Origin: Peptostreptococcaceae bacterium
GTDB lineage: Bacteria; Bacillota_A; Clostridia; Peptostreptococcales; Anaerovoracaceae
Assembly: GCA_016650135.1 (NCBI GenBank)
Contig: JAENWH010000097.1
Coordinates: 1-7,058 of the forward strand
DNA length: 7,058 nt
Direction: 5' to 3'
The first letter of the stretch is position 1. Each line of letters begins with the position of its first letter. The translations under genes were made by a program, and so were the position numbers. Under the pieces are notes generated by a model. The model searched no databases and was not told where the DNA came from. It saw only the letters and a list, made by a program, of their open reading frames with translations. Below, one piece after another: positions 1-5,965 of this stretch.

Positions 1-168
1 AAAGGATGGCTAAGAGGCATTCACCACCAGGTAGCACATTTGCAACCCTACATTGATGAATATTGTTACAGGTTTAACCGAAACTTTATGAAAGTGGGGA
101 TTTTTGAAAACTTGCTACTTCGAATGGTAATTGCTCAACCTGTAACATACAAACAGCTTATCCATTAA
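1..168 (+). CDS. IS1595-family (ISXO2-like) transposase, C-terminal fragment
   Basis: The reading frame is open from the first base and ends at TAA 166-168, giving the last 55 residues of a protein that starts outside the window. It reads KGWLRGIHHQVAHLQPYIDE and continues into CYRFNR. This matches the conserved tail of the ISXO2-like DDE transposase domain of the IS1595 family (K-G-x-x-R-G-I-H-H-x-V, then HLQxYxDEFxYRxNR). The family moves insertion sequences by cut-and-paste chemistry. The earlier catalytic acidic residues are not in view, so it cannot be said whether the enzyme is intact. It converges on the minus-strand operon ending at 268. The terminal inverted repeat of the element should lie just after the stop but could not be placed without the other end. 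Confidence 0.8.
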   Translation, partial: KGWLRGIHHQVAHLQPYIDEYCYRFNRNFMKVGIFENLLLRMVIAQPVTYKQLIH

Positions 169-267
169 ATGCCTAATTCAATAGTTTTTTTGTTATGTCA
201 TATGCAATTCTTCGAGCATGATGCATATAATGATGTTTGGGAAGGCTTATGTTTAATTCTAACTTTC

Positions 268-1365
268 TTATATACTATCGGTGATTACCAGCAGTATGAG
301 ACCTGCTCCGATTATAAACATAATAAGACCAGTTATCAGATGAATTTTCCCAAGTTTTTTCTTTCTTAGCCTCTCTATTCTTGCCGTAGTGGTTAAACCA
401 TAGCCTACACCGAGTGTTATTAAAATAAAAGGCAAAATAAAAATAAGATTATATATGATAAGCATCCAAATTGCCATAAATTTGGATGCGGATTTACTTA
501 ACATTCCTATTATAACCACATAAGGACCGGAAGTACAGGGCAGTAAAAAAATACTTACCAAAAATCCTATTCCAAAAGCCCCAGGAACTGAAGTTACACG
601 GGATGTAATTCCCTGAACTTTAGGTTTCCAGGATTGTGGTACTTCCATATGAAACCACTTTCCGGGCCATATATAATCTTTTATATTACCAATACCTATC
701 AATATAGCCAGTATGGATACACCAATATATATATACTGTTGTATCCCTGCAATGCTTATAACATAAAAAAGTCCAAATCCCATTAATAGATATGAGATAA
801 GCGTGGAGGCAGTAAAAGCTAATCCCGCTTTGATTACCTGACTTTTGCTTTTCTTTCCTACCAGAATGGTTCCCAGCAGTAAAATCAGGACTGCACATGC
901 GCAAGGATTTACGGCATCTACTATTGCAGCACTTAGCACTGCCGAAATGCTAATTTTCCGATTAAACTCGTCCTTATCCTTCAACAGGGTAAATGGAGAA
1001 GGCTTATTTTCTCTTAATGCGGTCCTAACTGATTGCTCAATGACCCTTAGCGATTTTCTTTCATCACCCTTTATTAATGTATCTCCAACAACTACCGATG
1101 GAGTGAATATTTCTGTATTGTATAATTTTGCAAAGCGACTCAGAAGCCGGGCATTTTCAGACTGGTGGATTTCATATTTCTTAATTTCCACATTGTAGTT
1201 TAGTTTTACCCTTTCATTTAAAAATCTCTCAACCCGTGCACAATGCGGGCAACCTGTTTCGTAAAAAAACAATAATTCTATCGGTTCGTTTTCAGCATCA
1301 ACCCGTATGGGAAAAATAGATAACAGGAAGATAAAAAACAATATTCCAATATTCCATTTCCTCAT
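268..1365 (-). CDS. Glutaredoxin/thioredoxin-like domain fused to CcdA-type membrane electron-transfer domain
   Basis: This is a 365-residue membrane protein, probably a thiol-disulfide reductant exporter. Counting from the start at 1365, residues 1-24 form a signal sequence (MRKWNIGILFFIFLLSIFP). Residues 28-120 look like a thioredoxin-fold domain with FYETGCPHC (Cys39, Cys42) and a cis-Pro-type TPSVVVGD. About six membrane segments follow (roughly 140-169, 178-205, 209-227, 260-288, 295-322, 340-363). They carry the CcdA/DsbD hallmarks NPCAC (Cys155, Cys157) and LLPCTSGP (Cys277). In that family the paired membrane cysteines pass electrons from cytoplasmic thioredoxin to envelope partners. 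Here the envelope acceptor domain is fused at the N-terminus. The frame opens at 1404, but that start would overlap the upstream gene. GAGGAG at 1375-1380 sits 9 nt before ATG 1363-1365, which favours this start; ATG 1374 is the alternative. It is the last gene of the operon, 22 nt after the preceding stop. The natural partner protein is unknown. Confidence 0.85.
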   Translation of the reverse strand: MRKWNIGILFFIFLLSIFPIRVDAENEPIELLFFYETGCPHCARVERFLNERVKLNYNVEIKKYEIHQSENARLLSRFAKLYNTEIFTPSVVVGDTLIKGDERKSLRVIEQSVRTALRENKPSPFTLLKDKDEFNRKISISAVLSAAIVDAVNPCACAVLILLLGTILVGKKSKSQVIKAGLAFTASTLISYLLMGFGLFYVISIAGIQQYIYIGVSILAILIGIGNIKDYIWPGKWFHMEVPQSWKPKVQGITSRVTSVPGAFGIGFLVSIFLLPCTSGPYVVIIGMLSKSASKFMAIWMLIIYNLIFILPFILITLGVGYGLTTTARIERLRKKKLGKIHLITGLIMFIIGAGLILLVITDSI

Positions 1366-1374
1366 TTCCTTCAT

Positions 1375-1380
1375 CTCCTC
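1375..1380 (-). promoter_or_regulatory. Ribosome binding site deciding the start of the CcdA-type gene
   Basis: Read on the minus strand, GAGGAG within AAAAGAGGAG lies directly against ATG 1372-1374 and 9 nt before ATG 1363-1365. The second spacing is normal and the first is not, so translation most likely begins at 1365. It is the only clear Shine-Dalgarno-like site seen at any start in the window. Confidence 0.55.
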
Positions 1381-1387
1381 TTTTAAA

Positions 1388-2179
1388 TTATCTGAGCCCA
1401 TCAATTATAACCCGATTTCCGTATCTGCGTTTCCATTCATTAATTCCGCCAATAATACTGAGAGCTTCCGTGAAACCATTTTTTCTTAGTTTTTCAGCCA
1501 GTATATCACTTTTTTTACCGTCATCCGAATACAGATAGAGTATAAAGTCTTTGTTTAATTTAGATGCCCAGGATAACACTTTTTCGTCAGGTATATTGAT
1601 AGCACCGGCGATATGTCCTTTTCGAAAAGCATTTTCGTTTCTAACATCTACAAGTACAAAAAAGTTGTAATATAACTCGCCTATTGGTACCTGGTAGGCT
1701 TCGTTAGGCAATACCTCTGCAGAAACACTAAGAATTAAAGGACTGAGTTCAGAATTATCATATTTAATCTCTATTTTCCTTGTTACTTTTTTCCCTGCGT
1801 ACCCCAATGTTTCAAAAATAAAATTCATTTTAACGGAATCGTTTACAGCTAATTGAGATACACGCGATACAGAAGTACAGCCTCCTTTTGAAAGATCATG
1901 AACGGAGATATCTAAGGCATTTGCTTCCCCATTGTTGACGAGTGTGAATGTCACGCTTGTTTTGATACCTTCCCTGATCTTTCCAAGATCCCTGTCTTTC
2001 CCATCCTTAACAAAGAGCTTGGGAAGAGACCGGTTTTTGGATGTTTTCTCATTGCTAATCCGTTCTTTCTTTTCTGAAGTATCCCGCTGTTTTATATTAT
2101 TACAAGTAGTTATACTAATAATTATTACGCCTAAAATAACGGTTGTTCGGATAACATGAAGAATGTTTTTATAAAACAT
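1388..2179 (-). CDS. Lipoprotein with DUF1573 domain and rhodanese-like domain lacking the catalytic Cys
   Basis: This is a 263-residue probable lipoprotein. A hydrophobic N-terminus ends in a lipobox-like ITTC with Cys26, followed by a charged linker to about residue 55. Residues 60-157 resemble DUF1573: LGKIREG, then TFTLVNNGEA, then GGCTSV with a single Cys101, then YAGKKVTRKIEIKYDN. DUF1573 is an Ig-like envelope domain of unknown role that often has a C-G-C motif here. Residues 165-254 are rhodanese-like: VLVDVRNENAFRKGHIAGAI, and GGINEWKRRYG at the end. The active loop, normally YCxxGxxS, reads YSDDGKKS, so Ser218 replaces the sulfur-carrying Cys (codon TCG). Sulfurtransferase activity is therefore not expected; binding or scaffolding is more likely. 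The start lies only 5 nt after the stop of the glycosidase-like gene, so translation may be coupled. The redox membrane gene follows 22 nt downstream and could reduce Cys101, but that is inference. Confidence 0.8.
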   Translation of the reverse strand: MFYKNILHVIRTTVILGVIIISITTCNNIKQRDTSEKKERISNEKTSKNRSLPKLFVKDGKDRDLGKIREGIKTSVTFTLVNNGEANALDISVHDLSKGGCTSVSRVSQLAVNDSVKMNFIFETLGYAGKKVTRKIEIKYDNSELSPLILSVSAEVLPNEAYQVPIGELYYNFFVLVDVRNENAFRKGHIAGAINIPDEKVLSWASKLNKDFILYLYSDDGKKSDILAEKLRKNGFTEALSIIGGINEWKRRYGNRVIIDGLR

Positions 2180-2184
2180 TTCTT

Positions 2185-4479
2185 TTAATCTTTGAATTCA
2201 ATCGCCCATTCAACAGGCTCTTCCGTACCAAGAAAACTTACTTCAAGTGTATTGTTGGAATTGGTTTTATTTGTAACATTTTCGGCATTAATTTGAACCT
2301 TGTCAAATTCATAATTTTTCGGCACATAAATAAACAAAGTGTATTGATCGCCAGGTACTGTTTTAGAAATTCCTGTCAAAGATTTCTTTTCCCCGTTCCA
2401 GCTCATTTTCTGAATACTGTATGCACCAGTCAGGTGTCTTGAGGTAGCCAACAACTGAGGATGGTTTGTGACCTTCCGTATAATTAAATCTTTTGTGCCA
2501 TGCGCAGGTATCTCTTCCCTTATCATGTTACCGAATATTTCTAAAAGATTATGATTCCAAAAATCAAAAATCAGGTAATCGGTTTCGCTTTCAAGTCCCA
2601 GATCTTTATTAATATCGAGAACTTTTTCCGCTTTTTCATCACCCCAATTATATAATGCAACTACATCATACATGCCCGATTCCGCATTTACCTTGAGATC
2701 AAGAGCTCTTGGATATTCTGTTGGTTTTGGGCTAAAGGCGACTTTACTTTTGAAAGGATAAAGGTCCATTGCCTTTATAGGCATTGTTGGCATTGTTTTT
2801 CTGTAAAGTTCGATTTTTTCATCGGGTAAAGCCTTAACTTTATCGGGAAATTGTTTTGCCCAGCCTATGTCATAATCACTATGAAGAAAATTCTGGAGTC
2901 TCTTCTTTGAAAATTCAGCAATAAAATCACTTATAATATACGCCTGTCCTGAAAGAGAAATGGTACTTACAATGGTTTTTGCCTCATCTATGTTCAGCGG
3001 ATCCCTTATCATAATGTCATCAGGATCGGACCACCAGCAAATCCCATTAAGCCAGTTTTCACCAAACAGAGAATTGAAACAGGTATTCATTCCCCCAGAC
3101 CAGTGACCTTCACCCTTCCAATTGGCATAATCATCACCTCCTGTCCTGGAACCGTCAAAGTAATCAAAACCCACACCTATTTCATGCATGGCGCAACCTA
3201 AAATATAATTATCATCTCCCATCTCTTCTCTGATTGCAGCTATTACACTTATATAAGCTTCTCTGCTGTCCATCTTTGGATTATAAGCATTTTTTCTGTT
3301 TTTTTCATAATAATCCATCCATGTTCCCCAGCCGCCAGCTTTTATATAGGCAAATCCCCAGTCATTCACTAATGTTTTGAATAGTGGCTTGATATGTTTT
3401 TCTATTACCTCAGGATTAGTAAAATCCAGTCTTACCACTGTTGTATCAGCAGAGCAACAGGCACCTGAAAGATGTCCTAAAGAATCTCTAAGAAAATAAT
3501 TTTCCGGATATTTATCTGCCATTGAAGGATTAGCATAATTGGCGCCATAGGCATTCATCCAGAGTCCGGGTTTTAAACCTTTTTCTCTAATATAATCAAA
3601 CCACCACTTTCCCCCTTTAGGATACATATCCTTATTCCATTCAAGCCAGTTGGCATCCTTTCCCCTTGTATAAGCCGCATCAAGTTGCACATAGTTAAGA
3701 CCATAAGGCTTTAATTTGTCTGCCAGTGCGTCGGTTTCAGCCACTAAATCTTCCTGAACAGGAGACATATAGTAACAATACCAGCTGCTCCAGCCGGTAG
3801 GGGCTGTTTTGAATCTGTCTGAAATTGGTTTATAAACAGGCTTGAAATCCGTTTTCTGATTATTTGAGAGACCTATTACATCAGTATAGTATTCTTTAAC
3901 TATAGAAAATTCATTACCTGCTGTTACAGGTATATTTATATCCATTAATCGGTTATCTTTTTTATTTCGTATTAATCTACTTCCTTTCGTAAACCCAATC
4001 ATGATATCCGTTTGCATGTCAAACAGGTTGTAAATATTTGTGGCGGATACAAAACCCATCTGGGTGTACATTATGCCATTATTTTGACTTTCGATTCTGG
4101 CAGGGATTCTTTTTTTCCCGGCCTGGGCAATTCCTGTAATGACACCGTCCTCATCGGAACACACAACATCAATAGTCAAATCGGTTATTTTGAATTCCCA
4201 TTTTGTTTGTTCGGGTTTTTCAGTATTGATAATCAACGTCCCGTTTTTTTCATTTATAGTCCATCCGGAAAGAGGGCTTACAATATTATCTTTCTTAAGA
4301 TTGAGATGAATCTGATCAGCTATTATATCAAGTCCATCCTTTGCAATACTAATTGTACTAGTTTTTGGATCAGCTGTAATTACCCATCCAAGTTGTTCAT
4401 GTTTAATTACTTTTTTACATCCAACCATGGTCAAAACCATGATAGATAAAAACATTAGAATTCTAACTGATTGTTTCAT
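2185..4479 (-). CDS. Alpha-galactosidase-like (GH36/GH27, clan GH-D) lipoprotein with substituted nucleophile
   Basis: This is a 764-residue lipoprotein (signal peptide with VGC, Cys21) of the melibiase type. Residues 25-220 form a beta-rich N-terminal domain. The catalytic barrel starts near PTGWSSWYCYY (227-237) and continues with YVQLDAAY (263-270), GLKPGLWMNAY (301-311), DWGFAYIKAGGWGTW (373-387), SRTGGDDYANW (444-454) and WWSDPDDIM (482-490). A C-terminal beta-domain (about 610-764) contains YDVVALYNWGDE. In GH36/GH27 enzymes the nucleophile is the Asp in K-x-D after the fourth strand; here it reads K380-A-G382. The acid/base Asp of R-x-x-x-D is kept (R445, D449). The usual D-D-G-W sugar-binding pair reads D267-A268. 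It may be a pseudoenzyme, a carbohydrate binder or an enzyme with altered chemistry; alpha-galactosidase activity should not be assumed. It is the first gene of the three-gene operon. Its leader carries repeated elements, and no Shine-Dalgarno site is evident. Confidence 0.85.
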   Translation of the reverse strand: MKQSVRILMFLSIMVLTMVGCKKVIKHEQLGWVITADPKTSTISIAKDGLDIIADQIHLNLKKDNIVSPLSGWTINEKNGTLIINTEKPEQTKWEFKITDLTIDVVCSDEDGVITGIAQAGKKRIPARIESQNNGIMYTQMGFVSATNIYNLFDMQTDIMIGFTKGSRLIRNKKDNRLMDINIPVTAGNEFSIVKEYYTDVIGLSNNQKTDFKPVYKPISDRFKTAPTGWSSWYCYYMSPVQEDLVAETDALADKLKPYGLNYVQLDAAYTRGKDANWLEWNKDMYPKGGKWWFDYIREKGLKPGLWMNAYGANYANPSMADKYPENYFLRDSLGHLSGACCSADTTVVRLDFTNPEVIEKHIKPLFKTLVNDWGFAYIKAGGWGTWMDYYEKNRKNAYNPKMDSREAYISVIAAIREEMGDDNYILGCAMHEIGVGFDYFDGSRTGGDDYANWKGEGHWSGGMNTCFNSLFGENWLNGICWWSDPDDIMIRDPLNIDEAKTIVSTISLSGQAYIISDFIAEFSKKRLQNFLHSDYDIGWAKQFPDKVKALPDEKIELYRKTMPTMPIKAMDLYPFKSKVAFSPKPTEYPRALDLKVNAESGMYDVVALYNWGDEKAEKVLDINKDLGLESETDYLIFDFWNHNLLEIFGNMIREEIPAHGTKDLIIRKVTNHPQLLATSRHLTGAYSIQKMSWNGEKKSLTGISKTVPGDQYTLFIYVPKNYEFDKVQINAENVTNKTNSNNTLEVSFLGTEEPVEWAIEFKD

Positions 4480-4486
4480 TTGGTAG

Positions 4487-4499
4487 TTATTTTGTATTG
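4487..4499 (-). repeat. Third copy of the CAATACAAAATAA element, just before the GH36-like start
   Basis: The minus strand reads CAATACAAAATAA here, identical over 13 bp to 4571-4583 and complementary with one mismatch to 4550-4562. It lies 7 nt before the ATG of the GH36-like gene, so in the mRNA it would cover the ribosome entry region. It can pair with the middle element of the upstream hairpin. Confidence 0.6.
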
Positions 4500-4546
4500 T
4501 CCTTAAAAAAGTTTATAAGTTTTAATATAATAATAATAAAATTATT

Positions 4547-4586
4547 AATCAATACAAACTAAAATTAACTTTATTTTGTATTGATT
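4547..4586. repeat. 17-bp inverted repeat (hairpin or operator) upstream of the GH36-like gene
   Basis: The left arm AATCAATACAAACTAAA (4547-4563) and right arm TTTATTTTGTATTGATT (4570-4586) are complementary at 16 of 17 positions around a 6-nt loop. On the plus strand seven T residues follow (4585-4591), which resembles an intrinsic terminator, but the stem has only a few G-C pairs and nothing transcribed on the plus strand ends here. It lies 68 bp before the GH36-like start and shares its core with the copy at 4487-4499. It may be a leader RNA structure, a protein-binding site, or a terminator for GH172 transcripts. The structure is certain and the role is not. Confidence 0.6.
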
Positions 4587-4622
4587 TTTTTAGAGTGTAA
4601 AATTGACTAAGTCTGGAGTTAA

Positions 4623-4721
4623 TAAATAATTCAAGTTTCCTAGTTGATAAAACATTGAAAATGAAGTAAATAAGATATAAAAAAAGTTGCATATCTTAGT
4701 CCAAATGACTTGAATTATTTA
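4623..4721. repeat. 14-bp perfect inverted repeat bracketing the 3' end of the GH172 gene
   Basis: TAAATAATTCAAGT (4623-4636) is the exact reverse complement of ACTTGAATTATTTA (4708-4721). The right arm includes the GH172 stop codon (4719-4721). The 71 bp between the arms contain a second perfect stem, TAAGATAT (4671-4678) with ATATCTTA (4691-4698) and a 12-nt loop. In the GH172 transcript this would fold into nested stems directly after the stop, which would fit a terminator or 3'-end protecting structure. A small mobile-element remnant is another reading, but no flanking duplication was seen. Confidence 0.45.
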
Positions 4722-5906
4722 ATTAATTTCCAGTTGTTGCCATGAAGGAAACTTTGGATATTTTGCATGTGCACCTGTCTGATACCAAAAGCATACTGAC
4801 GAAATATCGGAATGCTGTGGCAAATATCTTCCGTCTTTATGCCAGCCCAAATCCTGAATGGTAATTTTCAGGTCTTTTTCGAAACGAATCGGATCCATGA
4901 TGTGCCATCGGTAGAGGCCAAAACGCTGCATCACGTTGTAATGGCCGTCGCCACGGATCACCTGTGGCATACCAGTGTAGGGCGTACAAAATTCAGTATA
5001 GTTTGTTTCTTCAACGCCTGCGGCATTTTGGGTCCTGGTATCAAAATCATACGAACCGCAGAAATAATCCTCGGTTCCGGTTCCGCAAATCGTGGGGAAT
5101 TTCGTGTCACCGTCAATATAAAACTTAATTTCGCCTTCGCCCCACCAGCCATTGTTTACAACTCCCAAAGCCAGGTAAACGCCAACAAACTGACCTTTCC
5201 CATTGATGTTATCAGCAATGGTATAAACCGAAGTTTCATCCGGATTCTGACGCCTGTACTGTGCATGAAAATACCCCGCATCCGCTGGGACATCTGTCAA
5301 AGTATAATCAATCTGATAATAAAGTGACATAGCATCCTTATCATTGATATTTTCCATGGTAATTTTACACTTTTTGTGAAATGGCATCATCCAGTAACAG
5401 TTAAAAGCACTTCCCGGATTTACGCAAACTGCAAGAGAATTGACAGGGGCATATTTATTCCATCCCATACAAAAAAAATCACCAACAGGACATTCTACTG
5501 AAGGTTCGGTTTCATCGTCCCAATAAATGCGAAGAATTGAGAAACGCCAGTTACCGGTTGGAGTCATCCAAATGTGCTGAATAGCTCCCGAGCCTTCAAT
5601 TTCAGCTATGGTAAAAGTTTCGCCGGGCTGAATGCGGACGTAAGGATTGACCTTCCAGCCTTGTCCCAGATCACGAGCTGCATTACTGGCATTGGCCACA
5701 TTGGGTTTATCTTTATCTTCCAACCTGGCCATGCCTGCCTTGCCTTTTTCGCCTGTAAAATTTTCAGGACTGATTGATCTTGTTTTGGCGTTAGACAAGC
5801 GGTATAAATTGCCCATATTCATTTCCAGACCGTTAAACACGGATTGCGAAGAAACTTCCAATACTGCGAATAAACTAATTACGATGTAAGTAAAAATTTT
5901 CTTCAT
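4719..5906 (-). CDS. Secreted GH172 (DUF2961) family glycoside hydrolase
   Basis: This is a 395-residue protein with a Sec signal peptide (MKKIFTYIVISLFAVLEVSS, probable cleavage near residue 21) and no lipobox, so it is likely periplasmic or exported. DUF2961 features in order are GQGWKVNPYVRIQPGETF (81-98), GSGAIQHIWMT (105-115), LRIYWDDETEPSVECPVGDF (125-144), WWGEGEIKFYIDGD (254-267) and GTGTEDYFCGSYDF (275-288). Characterised GH172 members act on D-arabinofuranosyl or D-fructofuranosyl linkages, including difructose dianhydride, using two Glu residues. Glu257 or Glu259 and Glu279 are the likely equivalents here. The substrate cannot be inferred from sequence alone. The gene follows a broken lacI gene by 59 bp with a LacI-type operator between them, so sugar-responsive control is likely in the ancestor. 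Its GC content looks higher by eye than that of its neighbours. The GH36-like gene lies 239 bp downstream and may be in the same regulon. Confidence 0.9.
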   Translation of the reverse strand: MKKIFTYIVISLFAVLEVSSQSVFNGLEMNMGNLYRLSNAKTRSISPENFTGEKGKAGMARLEDKDKPNVANASNAARDLGQGWKVNPYVRIQPGETFTIAEIEGSGAIQHIWMTPTGNWRFSILRIYWDDETEPSVECPVGDFFCMGWNKYAPVNSLAVCVNPGSAFNCYWMMPFHKKCKITMENINDKDAMSLYYQIDYTLTDVPADAGYFHAQYRRQNPDETSVYTIADNINGKGQFVGVYLALGVVNNGWWGEGEIKFYIDGDTKFPTICGTGTEDYFCGSYDFDTRTQNAAGVEETNYTEFCTPYTGMPQVIRGDGHYNVMQRFGLYRWHIMDPIRFEKDLKITIQDLGWHKDGRYLPQHSDISSVCFWYQTGAHAKYPKFPSWQQLEIN

Positions 5907-5931
5907 TTTATTATAATTTAAATGGTTTAAG

Positions 5932-5943
5932 TTAATCGATTAA
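5932..5943. promoter_or_regulatory. Probable LacI-family operator upstream of the GH172 gene
   Basis: TTAATCGATTAA is a perfect 12-bp palindrome centred on CG, the usual form of LacI-family operators, where the hinge-helix leucine inserts at the central CpG. It lies 25 bp before the GH172 ATG and 22 bp after the last codon of the lacI remnant, the natural place for control of GH172. Upstream on the minus strand, TAGAATTG (5945-5952) resembles the Bacteroidota -7 box TAnnTTTG at 7 of 8 positions. The transcript would then begin inside the operator. No second copy of the palindrome was seen in the window. Confidence 0.5.
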
Positions 5944-5965
5944 GCAATTCTAGAAAAAAAATGAG

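Noticed and set aside
200..228. ATATGCA / TGCATAT inverted repeat between the convergent genes, considered as a bidirectional terminator
   Set aside because: The stem is only 7 bp, AT-rich, with a 15-nt loop and no T-run after it on either strand.
169..369. A 66-codon plus-strand open frame right after the transposase stop
   Set aside because: It overlaps the well-supported CcdA-type gene on the other strand, has no recognisable domain or leader, and its composition looks like non-coding DNA.
1366..1404. Longer start of the CcdA-type gene at 1404, overlapping the upstream gene by 17 nt
   Set aside because: The added residues MMGSDNLKEE are polar and precede a good signal sequence, while a ribosome binding site at 1375-1380 is correctly spaced for 1365.
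4012..4449. Long plus-strand open frame of 145 codons inside the GH36-like gene
   Set aside because: It is antisense to conserved coding sequence with a signal peptide and lipobox, and its own translation shows no domain.
4503..4525. TTAAAA / TTTTAA inverted repeat in the GH36-like leader
   Set aside because: A 6-bp match made only of A and T is expected by chance in such AT-rich DNA.
4812..5327. Plus-strand open frame of 171 codons inside the GH172 gene
   Set aside because: It is antisense to the conserved DUF2961 motifs, so it is a shadow frame in a gene with few stops on the other strand.
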